Below, piece by piece: positions 36,654 through 45,827 of a stretch of 64,000 bases of DNA. Numbering within the stretch: position 1 is the first letter of the stretch; each line of letters starts with the position of its first letter. Below the pieces are notes generated by a model. The model did not search any database. It had not been told where the DNA came from and saw only the letters and a list, made by a program, of their open reading frames with translations. Source of the DNA: Petroclostridium sp. X23 (GTDB lineage Bacteria > Bacillota > Clostridia > SK-Y3); the NCBI RefSeq assembly GCF_030013905.1, contig NZ_CP124862.1, positions 2,483,051 through 2,547,050 on the forward strand, written 5' to 3'. Position numbers and translations under genes: made by a program.

Positions 36654-37410
36654 CGATGCTCACCAGCCTTTCTATCACATGATCAAACTGTTTAGCTGCG
36701 TCGCTATCTGTTTCATATACAGTCTTTCCGAACTTACCTGTTTCTGTAATTTTAATACGCCGATGAATGGGTGCTGTCAAAACATCCGTATCCGCAAAAA
36801 ACTCTTTAATAAAATCAAGATTTTCTCTGCCATCACTGGTTCTCTGATCATACATATTGGGTACTACCAGAGAAATCATCCCTGAATCCAGGCCCAGATC
36901 CGAAAGGTACTCATAAATGTTTCCTATAGCTCTTACCGCAGCAGACTCCACCTGAACCGGCACTATGATACCGTCAACATAGTATAAAGCAGCATCATTA
37001 ACCCTGCTTCTTTGAGGCCCGCAGTCAATAATGATATAATCATAATCTTCTTCCTCCAACGCTTTAAGCCTCATATTTAAGAATAATTTCATATCCGGTT
37101 CTTTATAAAGCTCAGCATTAATCCTCTCCATACTTTTGGAAGGCAGCAGGTCCAGGTTCTCTCTAGCATGTAAGATACACTCGGCAAAATCCGGTTTTTC
37201 CCCTCCAGCAATCATATCATAAAGGCTCTTGTTATAATCTTCTGAGGTAAATCCAAGAAAGAGGCTTGCATCATTCTGCCCATCCATGTCTATCAATAGC
37301 ACCCTTTTCCCCTTAATAGCAAGTCCGTGAGCAACATGCACAGCAATAGTACTTTTGCCGACTCCGCCCTTGTTATTAAGCACAGCATATTTTTTAAGTC
37401 TGCGTTCCAT
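36637..37410 (-). CDS. ParA/MinD-family ATPase (chemosensory array partitioning type)
   Basis: 257 residues from the ATG at 37410 (GAGGAGG upstream). Deviant Walker A NNKGGVGKST with signature lysine, Walker A' LIDMDGQND, and Walker B YIIIDCGPQ. No ParB gene is nearby. In other bacteria ParC-type ATPases encoded within che operons position cytoplasmic chemosensory clusters, and the only MCP here is soluble, which fits that job. It is encoded between a CheX gene and a triple-CheW gene with overlapping ends. Confidence 0.85.
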   Translation of the reverse strand: MERRLKKYAVLNNKGGVGKSTIAVHVAHGLAIKGKRVLLIDMDGQNDASLFLGFTSEDYNKSLYDMIAGGEKPDFAECILHARENLDLLPSKSMERINAELYKEPDMKLFLNMRLKALEEEDYDYIIIDCGPQRSRVNDAALYYVDGIIVPVQVESAAVRAIGNIYEYLSDLGLDSGMISLVVPNMYDQRTSDGRENLDFIKEFFADTDVLTAPIHRRIKITETGKFGKTVYETDSDAAKQFDHVIERLVSIDGRKE

Positions 37411-37439
37411 ACCCTTTAACCTCCTCATTTACACAAAAG

Positions 37440-37907
37440 TTATCCCTCAAGGCCGAGATTGAGCTCGATGCTGCCTAGCGAGGTGCTTATATCAACAACA
37501 ATTGTTTCGACCTGGCTGATTATAGCTTTCATGTTGTCTCCGTGAATAATCGTCGGAGGAGTAATATCTATTGGAAGATCCTGAATGGATAACGCTACTG
37601 CAGCCTGCCCGCAAATCATATTTGTCATCTCTCCGAGGGCACTTACTGATATCTCGTCTATTTCGGGGACTTCCATACCCATCATCATGTTAGAGGCGAT
37701 TTTCTTTGCAGTCTCATATGGCATACTTAGAGCAATATTTCCTTTAATTTTACCTGACAGGCCTATGATAGTGGTCAGATTGTATCTGCAGGTAAAGGAA
37801 TCCTTTTTATAGATATTTTCTGTGGTGATCTCTCCAAATCCAAAATTACTGAAAATTCCGGCTATGGAATCAGTAAACGGCTTCACATATCTTTCGTCCA
37901 TATTCAT
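37440..37907 (-). CDS. cheX: CheX-type phosphatase
   Basis: 155 residues with ALGEMTNMICG (Glu/Asn catalytic pair) and DITPPTIIHGDN. Closest in the window to the CheX at 33567. Its start overlaps the stop of the next CheX gene by 4 bases. Confidence 0.85.
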   Translation of the reverse strand: MNMDERYVKPFTDSIAGIFSNFGFGEITTENIYKKDSFTCRYNLTTIIGLSGKIKGNIALSMPYETAKKIASNMMMGMEVPEIDEISVSALGEMTNMICGQAAVALSIQDLPIDITPPTIIHGDNMKAIISQVETIVVDISTSLGSIELNLGLEG

Positions 37908-38359
37908 ACTCCTTCAAAACCGATATGGAAATCAATCTTTCCGAAACGGGTAGTATAAGACAGCATCGTTGCCTTCAGGCTTGGTGAAAAAATCTTGGAT
38001 TTCGTCCCCGAAAAAATACTTGGTGTTACCAGCCTTAGGCCTGATTTCTTGTAGTTATTATTCATGGTTGTTACCGCTCCTCCTGAAGCAATATTGCAGA
38101 ATTCCGCAATCGTAAATAATGCCAGATCTTCGTTGTTCAACTCGGAATCCATTCTCATTGCAAGCTCCATCGCTGTAAAACGCGACATATCTAATAGAAC
38201 TCTGCCCTTTTTCTCTCCTGTTATTCCGACAACTACGGCAACCCCTTTTGAAGAAATCCAGCTTGGAGCCGGACTCTCAGTTTCAAGAGTAATATTTTCA
38301 TCAAACATCATTCCGAATGCTTCTTTTATGGAGTCTTTAAAAGAATTGATATATTCCAT
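37904..38359 (-). CDS. CheX-like protein, divergent
   Basis: 151 residues. The phosphatase signature is retained as TIAEFCNIASG, but the surrounding sequence diverges from the other two copies (no TPPT-GDN segment in the same form; it reads LVTPSIFSGTKSK). It could act on a different receiver or form a heterodimer with the overlapping CheX. Confidence 0.75.
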   Translation of the reverse strand: MEYINSFKDSIKEAFGMMFDENITLETESPAPSWISSKGVAVVVGITGEKKGRVLLDMSRFTAMELAMRMDSELNNEDLALFTIAEFCNIASGGAVTTMNNNYKKSGLRLVTPSIFSGTKSKIFSPSLKATMLSYTTRFGKIDFHIGFEGV

Positions 38360-38388
38360 GCCTGCCTCCTTAATACAGTGACTTCACT

Positions 38389-38757
38389 TTATATTTGCAA
38401 CATACTGTTAATTTCATTTATTATTTCTTCACCTTTGAAGGGCTTTCTCATAAAGCGTGATATCCCTATACTTTTCGCCTCATTAATCAGTTCTTCATCC
38501 CCCATTGCACTGAGCATCAGAATTTTAGCATCCGGATATCTTGCAAGTATATCCTTTGATGCAGCCAGGCCGTCCTTAATAGGCATAGTTATATCCATAG
38601 TCACCACATTCGGCATTGATAGTTCAAATTGTTTCACTGCCTCATCTCCATTTTTTGCATGAGCGCAAACCTCATATCCATTTGCCTTTGCAGCTTTCTC
38701 AATAATTAAATGAATCGCGGGTGAATCATCTACAATCATTAATTTCTTACTACTCAC
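38389..38757 (-). CDS. cheY: CheY-type receiver protein
   Basis: 122 residues: MIVDDS, VVTMDITMPIKDG, MLSAMGDE and MRKPFKGEEI. Length and residue pattern are those of CheY. It lies directly downstream of CheA and upstream of the CheX pair, so it is a strong candidate for the principal CheA target. Confidence 0.9.
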   Translation of the reverse strand: MSSKKLMIVDDSPAIHLIIEKAAKANGYEVCAHAKNGDEAVKQFELSMPNVVTMDITMPIKDGLAASKDILARYPDAKILMLSAMGDEELINEAKSIGISRFMRKPFKGEEIINEINSMLQI

Positions 38758-38793
38758 ATTTACCGCTTCCTTTCCTAATGAAAAATTGTTTTA

Positions 38794-41025
38794 CTAGTTA
38801 TGAACAAGCTGAAGAATATCGATAGGATTTACAATTAACACAACCTTACCATTCCCCAGCAGTGTTGAACCAGAAATCCCAAGAATAGCTGCCAACTGAC
38901 CATCTAATGTCTTTACGACAAATTCCTGCTCACTTTTTAACTTGTCAATGATGATTGCATATTTCTCAGCACCATTTGAGATGATAACAGCATTAAGCTC
39001 ATCCTGTGCATCATCCTTGTCTCCTGTGAGAAATATTCTACAAAGCCAGTCAACACCGATTACATCCCCCCTGAGGTATGTGAAATATTTACCTTTGTAT
39101 TCATGGATATTTGCCTTTTGAATTTTTACAGTCTCAGTGATATATTCCAGAGGAAAAATGTAACTGTCACCCGCTGCTTCTACAATCAGGCCTCTCGACA
39201 CGGCAAGAGTAAGCGGCAATTGTATGATCATTTTCGTTCCTTTATCCACTTCACTCTCAATGGTTATATTGCCGTTGATCTTTGAAATATTGCTTTTAAC
39301 AATATCCATACCAACTCCTCGACCGGAGACTTCAGTAATCTGCTTGGCAGTACTAAAACCCGGAAGAAAAATAAGATTTACCAGCTGGTTACGGCTCATC
39401 CTTTCGGCATCCGCACTGGTAATGAACCCTTTTCCAATGGCTTTCTCCCTTATCTTGTCAGCGTCTATTCCTTTTCCGTCATCTTCGATTTCAATGTATA
39501 CATACTTATTCTTGTTATATGCTCGCAAAACAAGCTTCCCTGTTTCCGGTTTTCCCTTCCTTAATCGGTCTCCTATACTCTCTATGCCATGATCCGCAGC
39601 ATTTCTAATCAAGTGCACCAGAGGATCGCTAATCTGCTCAACGATGGTTTTGTCAATTTCCGTACTCTCGCCTACCATAATTAAATCCATCTTTTTCCCG
39701 GTACTCTGGGCAATATCTCTGACAACCCTTGGCATTTTTTGAAATACAGTTTTTATTTCTACCATCCTTATCGACATAACAGCATTTTGCAATTCATCTG
39801 AAATCCTGTTTACATAGGCTCCCACTTGCTTTACTTCCTTGGACATTTCTGGCAGATCATATTCAATATTTAATTTTGCAGAAATATGCATAAACGAGTT
39901 CTTTGCAATTAGAAGTTCGGAAATCATATTCATCATCTTATCGATCTTTTCCTGACTGACCCGGATACTCTGGGTTACACTACTTTTTAATTTTGCGTTT
40001 TCTGTTCTTACTGCTTCCTGCTGCAAGGCTTCTTCCGGAAGCTGTACCACACTACCTGTTTGTACTTGCAACAGCGTCATTTGCTCTTTGATTTTGTCAA
40101 GAATGCTGCTGTCAGGCAGTTCACTGAATTCTTCTGATGCTGCAGAGGTGATAAACAGCTTTGAATAATCCATTACTATATAGCTCAAATCGATAAGGGC
40201 TTTCTCGAACATACATCCCTTATCCCTTATCAAAGCCAATAAGCTTTCAAAAGTATGGATAATCTCAGAGAACTTCCTTAAACCAAAGTAGGCAGGACTC
40301 TGGGGAAGTAACGCCGCAAGATATATTCCTGTCCCCCCTTTGACACTATGCACAGCTCTGAAAACTTCGTTGATAGTCTCCCTGTCATTCCCATTCTTGT
40401 CCAGCTCGATCAGTAAATGATTCTCAATCTGCTCGATATGCTCTGTGCATTCAAGCAGAAACTGTTCTCTCATTCCCTCAGCCAGGCCTTTCTTGAACTC
40501 CTCAGTCTGAAGTATATCCAGTTCAGTTCCTTCCTGTGGGAGTTCCTCATAATTCCTGCTTTCTATCTCCAGCTTCTCACATTTGTCACGTGCCTGCTTG
40601 AGGCTTGTAAGTACCGGCTCTTCGTCCTGCTCGTTCTCAAAATCCATATAGATTGCATCGTTTTCACTGGTGAAATCCTGTTCTTTCAGCTTGTTGAATA
40701 ATTGAGTGATATAGCTAGTTAAAAAATCCACAGATAAAAGCAAACTGTCGATAAGCTCCGTATTTACACTGACTATTTTCTTTCTAATAGCATCCAATGT
40801 AAATTCTACTTCATGGCTGAGCCTGGTTATGCTCGACAACCCTACGAAGGATGAACCGCCCTTTATACTGTGGACCCTTCTGAATATATTGTTTATCAAT
40901 TCCGTATCTTCCGAATGGATTTCAAGCTTCAGAATTTCTTTTTCAAGGCCTTCAAGACATTCCATCCACTCATCGATAAACATTTTGACTACATCAATAT
41001 CTTCTATATAAACCCTGCTGCTCAT
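38794..41025 (-). CDS. cheA: CheA histidine kinase with two HPt domains
   Basis: 743 residues. Two phosphotransfer domains: His52 in RRVHSIKGGSSFVG and His226 in RAVHSVKGGTG. Then the P3 dimerisation domain (about 365-430), P4 ATPase (HLIRNAADHGIE, DDGKGI, GFSTAKQITEVSGRGVGMD) and P5 CheW-like domain to the end. No obvious P2 CheY-binding domain of the enterobacterial kind lies between the HPt domains. Two phospho-histidines offer separate outlets to the many receivers. GAGGAG precedes the ATG. Confidence 0.95.
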   Translation of the reverse strand: MSSRVYIEDIDVVKMFIDEWMECLEGLEKEILKLEIHSEDTELINNIFRRVHSIKGGSSFVGLSSITRLSHEVEFTLDAIRKKIVSVNTELIDSLLLSVDFLTSYITQLFNKLKEQDFTSENDAIYMDFENEQDEEPVLTSLKQARDKCEKLEIESRNYEELPQEGTELDILQTEEFKKGLAEGMREQFLLECTEHIEQIENHLLIELDKNGNDRETINEVFRAVHSVKGGTGIYLAALLPQSPAYFGLRKFSEIIHTFESLLALIRDKGCMFEKALIDLSYIVMDYSKLFITSAASEEFSELPDSSILDKIKEQMTLLQVQTGSVVQLPEEALQQEAVRTENAKLKSSVTQSIRVSQEKIDKMMNMISELLIAKNSFMHISAKLNIEYDLPEMSKEVKQVGAYVNRISDELQNAVMSIRMVEIKTVFQKMPRVVRDIAQSTGKKMDLIMVGESTEIDKTIVEQISDPLVHLIRNAADHGIESIGDRLRKGKPETGKLVLRAYNKNKYVYIEIEDDGKGIDADKIREKAIGKGFITSADAERMSRNQLVNLIFLPGFSTAKQITEVSGRGVGMDIVKSNISKINGNITIESEVDKGTKMIIQLPLTLAVSRGLIVEAAGDSYIFPLEYITETVKIQKANIHEYKGKYFTYLRGDVIGVDWLCRIFLTGDKDDAQDELNAVIISNGAEKYAIIIDKLKSEQEFVVKTLDGQLAAILGISGSTLLGNGKVVLIVNPIDILQLVHN

Positions 41026-41040
41026 AATTCACACTCCTCA

Positions 41041-41418
41041 TTATAGAAGCCTTCTGACGGTTGAAACCAGTTTCTCCGGATCGGTAGGCTTTACCATATG
41101 AATGCCGGGATCCTTATTTATACCACAATCGCTGACTTTATACTCCTCTTCGGTTGAAACAATAATAATTGGGATATCTATTCCCTGGGCATGTACGTTT
41201 CGAATTAACTCATAGCCATCCATTTTAGGCATATTGATATCTGTTACCAGTAGATGATAGTCTCCGGTCAGCAGTTTTTCCAAGGCTACTGCACCATTTT
41301 CAGCTGTTCCCACCTGATATCCGAACATTTTCAAAATATAAGTGTGGAAGTTTCTGACCATCTCAGAGTCATCCACAATTAATATTTTCTTTTTTTCATT
41401 CTGCTTCAAATTCTTCAC
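41041..41418 (-). CDS. CheY-type receiver protein
   Basis: About 122-125 residues; the start is either a GTG at 41418 or, better spaced from GAGGTG, a TTG at 41409. Motifs: LIVDDSEMV, LLVTDINMPKMDG, IVSTEEE and VKPTDPEKL. It sits between CheR and CheA with 3 bases to the CheR stop, so it is translated with them. Confidence 0.88.
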   Translation of the reverse strand: MKNLKQNEKKKILIVDDSEMVRNFHTYILKMFGYQVGTAENGAVALEKLLTGDYHLLVTDINMPKMDGYELIRNVHAQGIDIPIIIVSTEEEYKVSDCGINKDPGIHMVKPTDPEKLVSTVRRLL

Positions 41419-41421
41419 ACC

Positions 41422-42246
41422 TCACTTTGGTCTGGAATACACGATGGTATCCCCTATCCTTTGCACCTTGTAGGCCGATGATATTCTTCCTACCGATTCC
41501 GAATGACCTAAGAATATAAAGCCACCGGAATTTAAAGAATTATAAAAGTTGGCTAAAACCTCTTTTCTTGACTCGTCATTAAAATAGATCAAACAATTCC
41601 GGCAGAATATAAAATCACATCCGGTAATATTGCTCATCTCATCTTCATCCATAAGGTTAATCCGCTTGAACGTCACCGGTTTTCTTACATTCAAATTAAT
41701 CAGGTACTTGTCGTGGCGTCTTGTAAAATACTTCTCCAAATATTCAGGAGGTACATCCTTTACCGATCTGCTTTCATATATTCCCATTCTCGCAAATTGC
41801 AATACTTCAGTGTTGATGTCGGATGCAATGATTTGAACCTCCCATTTATCAAATTTATCAAGTATTTCCTGGAGTATAATCGATAAGGTATAGGGCTCTT
41901 CTCCTGTAGAGCAAGCTGCACTCCAGATCTTGATTTTCTTCCTGCTTTCATTTTCCCTCTCAAATATGGGAAGTACATCCTCTGCAAAGTTGCGCAACTG
42001 GGGAAAATCACGGAAAAAGTACGTTTCATTGACTGTAAGGTCGTTAATTAGCTGATCGAACTCTTGGACATCCTCTGCAAATTTCAACATGACAAAATAT
42101 TCATTCAGGCTGCTGATTTCAAGCATTTCAGCACGCTTTTCAATTCTTTTTTGTACAAAATACTTCTTGTTGTACTCATAATGAATCCCCGTTTTGTTAT
42201 AAATCAATTTTATAAATTTATCATACAATTCGTCTGTTAGTATCAT
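41422..42246 (-). CDS. cheR: CheR-type chemoreceptor methyltransferase
   Basis: 274 residues. N-terminal CheR_N helices, NETYFFRD, the SAM motif WSAACSTGEEPYTL, the ASDIN strand and FCRNCLIYF (usually FCRNVxIYF). No TPR or extra domain. It should methylate glutamates on the double-tip MCP, opposed by CheB. The start overlaps the HEAT gene's stop by 4 bases. Confidence 0.93.
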   Translation of the reverse strand: MILTDELYDKFIKLIYNKTGIHYEYNKKYFVQKRIEKRAEMLEISSLNEYFVMLKFAEDVQEFDQLINDLTVNETYFFRDFPQLRNFAEDVLPIFERENESRKKIKIWSAACSTGEEPYTLSIILQEILDKFDKWEVQIIASDINTEVLQFARMGIYESRSVKDVPPEYLEKYFTRRHDKYLINLNVRKPVTFKRINLMDEDEMSNITGCDFIFCRNCLIYFNDESRKEVLANFYNSLNSGGFIFLGHSESVGRISSAYKVQRIGDTIVYSRPK

Positions 42247-44162
42247 TTTCCCACCTCTGTCTTTAGCAAAGCTTCTTTGGCCGCTTCCCGTACCTCTTCT
42301 ACCGGGTCCTCCAATAAGCTTTGCAACACAGCCTCTGCCCTGCTATTATCAAACAAGTCCAGTGCTCTCACAGCTGCAATTCTTGTTAAGGTATCTTTGT
42401 TGCTGGCAGCAGCGACTACGATATCGAAAGCAGCATCATTTTTAAATTTATGCAGGTTTGAGACAATATCCATCCTGTTAACGATACTGGATTCATCGTT
42501 ATACAATTTTTCCAGTAAATCTAAACTTCTGACATCAACTTTTTTAATTAAAGCTTTTATTGCTTTTTTCCTGACCACTGGAGACGGATCGTTGATCATT
42601 GTATTCATAAAACTAAAGAACTCACCCTCTGAAGAGTATTCAACTATACTTATCAATCCGGCCCGGACACCCTCATTATTGCTGTCCATCCTGGTATTAA
42701 CATGTTTCCAACCAATATCGGTATTCAGTCTGAACAGAACTTCCAGAGCTTCCATACCTTCTTCTCCCGGATTACGCCAAACAATCTCTTCAAGCTGTTC
42801 CAGGCTTACTTCCTCTTTATGCAATACAAGCTTCTCGGTTACAGCTTTTCTTACTTTCCTGCTTGGGTGCTCCAGCTTTATCAAAAGGAAATCAACATCC
42901 TGCATCCCACTTGCACACTTACTCTCAACAGAAGCAATCTCTGCTTCATCACTAAAGTCCGTCAGACTTTCAAGTAGAAGTGGATTATTATACGAAGTAA
43001 TTTTCGCAACAATGCCTATAGCCTGGCTGGAAATATTCCCATCCTGAGAACTGCACAGTTTCTCTATAATGCTGTTAAAGCCCTCTATCCTTTTTTTGTA
43101 TATAAGTCTTAGTCCCATCAATACTAAATCCGGTTCCTTGTACTCCAGTACTTCTTTTATAAATGAAGCAGGAATGCGGTCAAGCTTATGCAAGAGATCA
43201 CTGAGGTTTTCTAAGAAGAATTCCTCTCCCTTGTTAAAATCATATATTTCTTTAATATTCCGAAGGAAGAAATCCATCTGCAGTTGAACAAAGGCAGTAA
43301 TCGAAATAAGTACATGATCTGAATCCCTGTAGTCCCAATGCTCTTTGAAAACTCTTTCAAGCTCCTCCAATTCTTTTTCAGAAAGCCTGCATATCTTGTT
43401 ATTAACGATCAGGCTGCAAAGACTAAAGACCAGATTTTCATCATCAATGCTATAATCTTTTGAATACTTTTCAAGGATCCTCTCAATGTCAGAATGTGAA
43501 CCGATGGCTCCCAATGCTCTTACAAATGTATTCATTAAAATATTTTTTTCTACAGTAGAAACATTCATGGAAAATATTTTATCTGCAATGTCTTCTGAAA
43601 CTTTTTTTATACCTAGTTTTTCAAAAGTCCTTAAAATTGAGTTCATAACCCATACGCTGCTTGTGTTATCAAGTATATGCAGGAGCTTACCTGCAGCATC
43701 CTCGTATTTCTGTTCAGCAATAACTTCCAAGGCTGCTTCCACAACATTTTCATCCGGATCGTCCAGTGCTGCAAGAGCAATTTTACAACTGTTCTTTCCG
43801 TTAATATATTTAAGAGCATCCAATGCAAATTTTCTAATGTTCCTGTCTTTATCGCACAGTTTCGCTTTCAGTGCCGGCAAAGCCTTATCACCCAACGCTA
43901 CAAGCAGTTCAATCGCCAAATTCCTAATATATGCATCATCTGAATAAAGCAGATCGGTAACAAGTTCAGCAGTTCTTTCAAGTTGTACACGTCCGATTTT
44001 CTGTGCAAGTTTCTCCTGTTTATATCTATCCTTTTCTGAAGTAAGGCTCTGAATAAGAACCGCCAGATCCTGCCCGTTATTATCAGCATCAATTTCCATA
44101 GCGAGACTTTCAATGAGAGCAGTTAGTTCCTGTCCATTGAATATTTCATCTCTATTCTTCAT
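42243..44162 (-). CDS. HEAT-repeat protein
   Basis: 639 residues of alpha-helical HEAT/PBS-like repeats, e.g. 'YIRNLAIELLVALGDKALPAL', 'NIRKFALDALKYI', 'ENVVEAALEVIAE', and near the end 'LTRIAAVRALDLF' and 'EEVREAAKEALLK'. No catalytic motif. HEAT solenoids act as protein-binding scaffolds; position between HPt-STAS and CheR with overlaps on both sides (11 and 4 bases) says it belongs to the signalling machine. Partner unknown. Confidence 0.85.
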   Translation of the reverse strand: MKNRDEIFNGQELTALIESLAMEIDADNNGQDLAVLIQSLTSEKDRYKQEKLAQKIGRVQLERTAELVTDLLYSDDAYIRNLAIELLVALGDKALPALKAKLCDKDRNIRKFALDALKYINGKNSCKIALAALDDPDENVVEAALEVIAEQKYEDAAGKLLHILDNTSSVWVMNSILRTFEKLGIKKVSEDIADKIFSMNVSTVEKNILMNTFVRALGAIGSHSDIERILEKYSKDYSIDDENLVFSLCSLIVNNKICRLSEKELEELERVFKEHWDYRDSDHVLISITAFVQLQMDFFLRNIKEIYDFNKGEEFFLENLSDLLHKLDRIPASFIKEVLEYKEPDLVLMGLRLIYKKRIEGFNSIIEKLCSSQDGNISSQAIGIVAKITSYNNPLLLESLTDFSDEAEIASVESKCASGMQDVDFLLIKLEHPSRKVRKAVTEKLVLHKEEVSLEQLEEIVWRNPGEEGMEALEVLFRLNTDIGWKHVNTRMDSNNEGVRAGLISIVEYSSEGEFFSFMNTMINDPSPVVRKKAIKALIKKVDVRSLDLLEKLYNDESSIVNRMDIVSNLHKFKNDAAFDIVVAAASNKDTLTRIAAVRALDLFDNSRAEAVLQSLLEDPVEEVREAAKEALLKTEVGK

Positions 44163-45360
44163 TAGATAACACGTCCTTTACAACTTTACTAAGCTTCTGA
44201 AAGCATCTATCAGATTGGAGCACTATTTGAATCGCTTCCATCTCATTTCTATAAATCTTGAATTCTTCAATTAACCGAATAGAATCAAAAATATTCATAA
44301 TTCTTCTAACGTATGGACCACCTACTACGATTGCCATCTCAATATTGTCTATGTTTAATTGCCTCTGAATCTCGATTAGTTCTTTTATTTCACTTTCATG
44401 AATGATGGTCAATTGACTGGTATCAACCAAAACCATTACAGTTGATACTTTTTTGATCGAGTCAACAAAAGTCTTCATCTGATTAACAAACCCATCCTTT
44501 TCCGGCTTGAACGTCCTCAGCAAATATTTATTATAAACCTCGAACAAGTCCTGCCTAAAAGAGCTGCAGCTTATTTTATCCACCCCTCCATCATTCAGAT
44601 AAACGTCCCTCTGTTGGAGTTTATTCCTGGATAAATCAACTACATTGATTCTTTCTATGTAAATCAACGCAAAGCTGGTGTACAGTTCAGCCTCCTCCAT
44701 ATCAGTACTTATAATAATATCCAGGGTTTTTATTTCGTTATCAACTGAACATTCTGTAAAATAATGGTCTGAAACACTGGAATATATAAGGGACCCGATT
44801 TCATCAACGTTTTTTATAATCATCATGAATACAGGGGATACCATGGGAGCATCCTCTTCAATGAAAATAGATATGTAATACTTGTTTTTTCCTTTTGTCC
44901 TTTGATTTAAAAGGGAAGAAACGATCCCTGTCTCAGTCTGTTTGACCGCTACTTTTTCCTTCTGCTTCCGGTTTACCCTAATAAAAGCTTCGATCATCTC
45001 ACTGATTCTGGAGGCGGCACTGTCCAGATTTTCTTTAATCTCCAGGGAACATGTCCGATTTTTATTATCAAGCATCTTTTTAACTGTATCCAAGCCCTCA
45101 AAGCACATCGAAACTATACTTTGGTCAAATAATATATAACCGTTCCTTGCATAATCAAGCATATCCTCTACCTTATGCATCAGATTCCCTATATCCTCAT
45201 ATCCGACCATGTGAGAAGAGCCTTTAATGGTATGGGCTATTCTAAACAGTTCATTTATATCTACAGATGAATATTCCGTTTCAAGTCTTATGATGCAATC
45301 TTCTGCCTTTTGCATTAATTCTTCGGTTTCTTCCATGTAAACTTGTAATACAGCATCCAT
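44152..45360 (-). CDS. HPt-STAS protein
   Basis: 402 residues from the ATG at 45360 (AAAGGTGGTGG upstream). The N-terminal HPt domain has IAHTIKGSSHMVG (His near residue 51), as in CheA P1. A middle region of about 150 residues is unassigned. The last 110 residues read as a STAS-like domain ('VMVLVDTSQLTIIHESEIKEL', 'IAVVVGGPYV'-type strand, 'MEAIQIVLQSD'). No kinase domain. The combination would let a CheA/kinase phosphate meet a stressosome-type STAS partner. Confidence 0.7.
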   Translation of the reverse strand: MDAVLQVYMEETEELMQKAEDCIIRLETEYSSVDINELFRIAHTIKGSSHMVGYEDIGNLMHKVEDMLDYARNGYILFDQSIVSMCFEGLDTVKKMLDNKNRTCSLEIKENLDSAASRISEMIEAFIRVNRKQKEKVAVKQTETGIVSSLLNQRTKGKNKYYISIFIEEDAPMVSPVFMMIIKNVDEIGSLIYSSVSDHYFTECSVDNEIKTLDIIISTDMEEAELYTSFALIYIERINVVDLSRNKLQQRDVYLNDGGVDKISCSSFRQDLFEVYNKYLLRTFKPEKDGFVNQMKTFVDSIKKVSTVMVLVDTSQLTIIHESEIKELIEIQRQLNIDNIEMAIVVGGPYVRRIMNIFDSIRLIEEFKIYRNEMEAIQIVLQSDRCFQKLSKVVKDVLSNEE

Positions 45361-45374
45361 AATAGCCACCACCT

Positions 45375-45785
45375 TTATTTCACGATATGGGTAATAGACT
45401 CTCTCCACCTCTCCAGTTTTTGTACAGAGTAGTCAATAATCCGAATCACGTGTTCGACACTTTTAAAGGGTTTGAGAATATAGTCATTTGCACCAAATTC
45501 AAGTGAACTTAGCGTTTTATCCATGGTGGAATAACCGGTCATCATAATAACCTGGGTAAGAGCATCATAGCTTTTTATTTCCCGGAGCAGCTCAATACCA
45601 TCCATTTCAGGCATCACAATATCTGTGAGCACGATATGGTACTTATCTTTTTTGACTTTTTCAAAAGCTTCTGCAGCATTGTGCGCCGTATCCACCGTAT
45701 ATCCTTCCAGTTTCAGGTGATTTTTCACTGAACCTACAATGCCCTCTTCATCATCCACGATCAGTATTTTATATTTTTGCTTCAT
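45375..45785 (-). CDS. stand-alone receiver protein
   Basis: 136 residues from the ATG at 45785 (GGAGGG 5 bases upstream). Motifs: LIVDDEEG, IVLTDIVMPEMDG, MMTGYST and LKPFKSVEHV; the pattern resembles receivers of the NtrC/Spo0F type. It lies 42 bases after its neighbouring kinase gene, its likely phosphodonor. Confidence 0.9.
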   Translation of the reverse strand: MKQKYKILIVDDEEGIVGSVKNHLKLEGYTVDTAHNAAEAFEKVKKDKYHIVLTDIVMPEMDGIELLREIKSYDALTQVIMMTGYSTMDKTLSSLEFGANDYILKPFKSVEHVIRIIDYSVQKLERWRESITHIVK

Positions 45786-45827
45786 AAGGTCCCTCCACTT
45801 ATTTATGTGAATTTGTTTACATGTCAC

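Noticed and set aside
42277..43047. 256-codon plus-strand frame
   Set aside because: Antisense to the HEAT-repeat gene; Ser/Leu-rich shadow without ribosome site.
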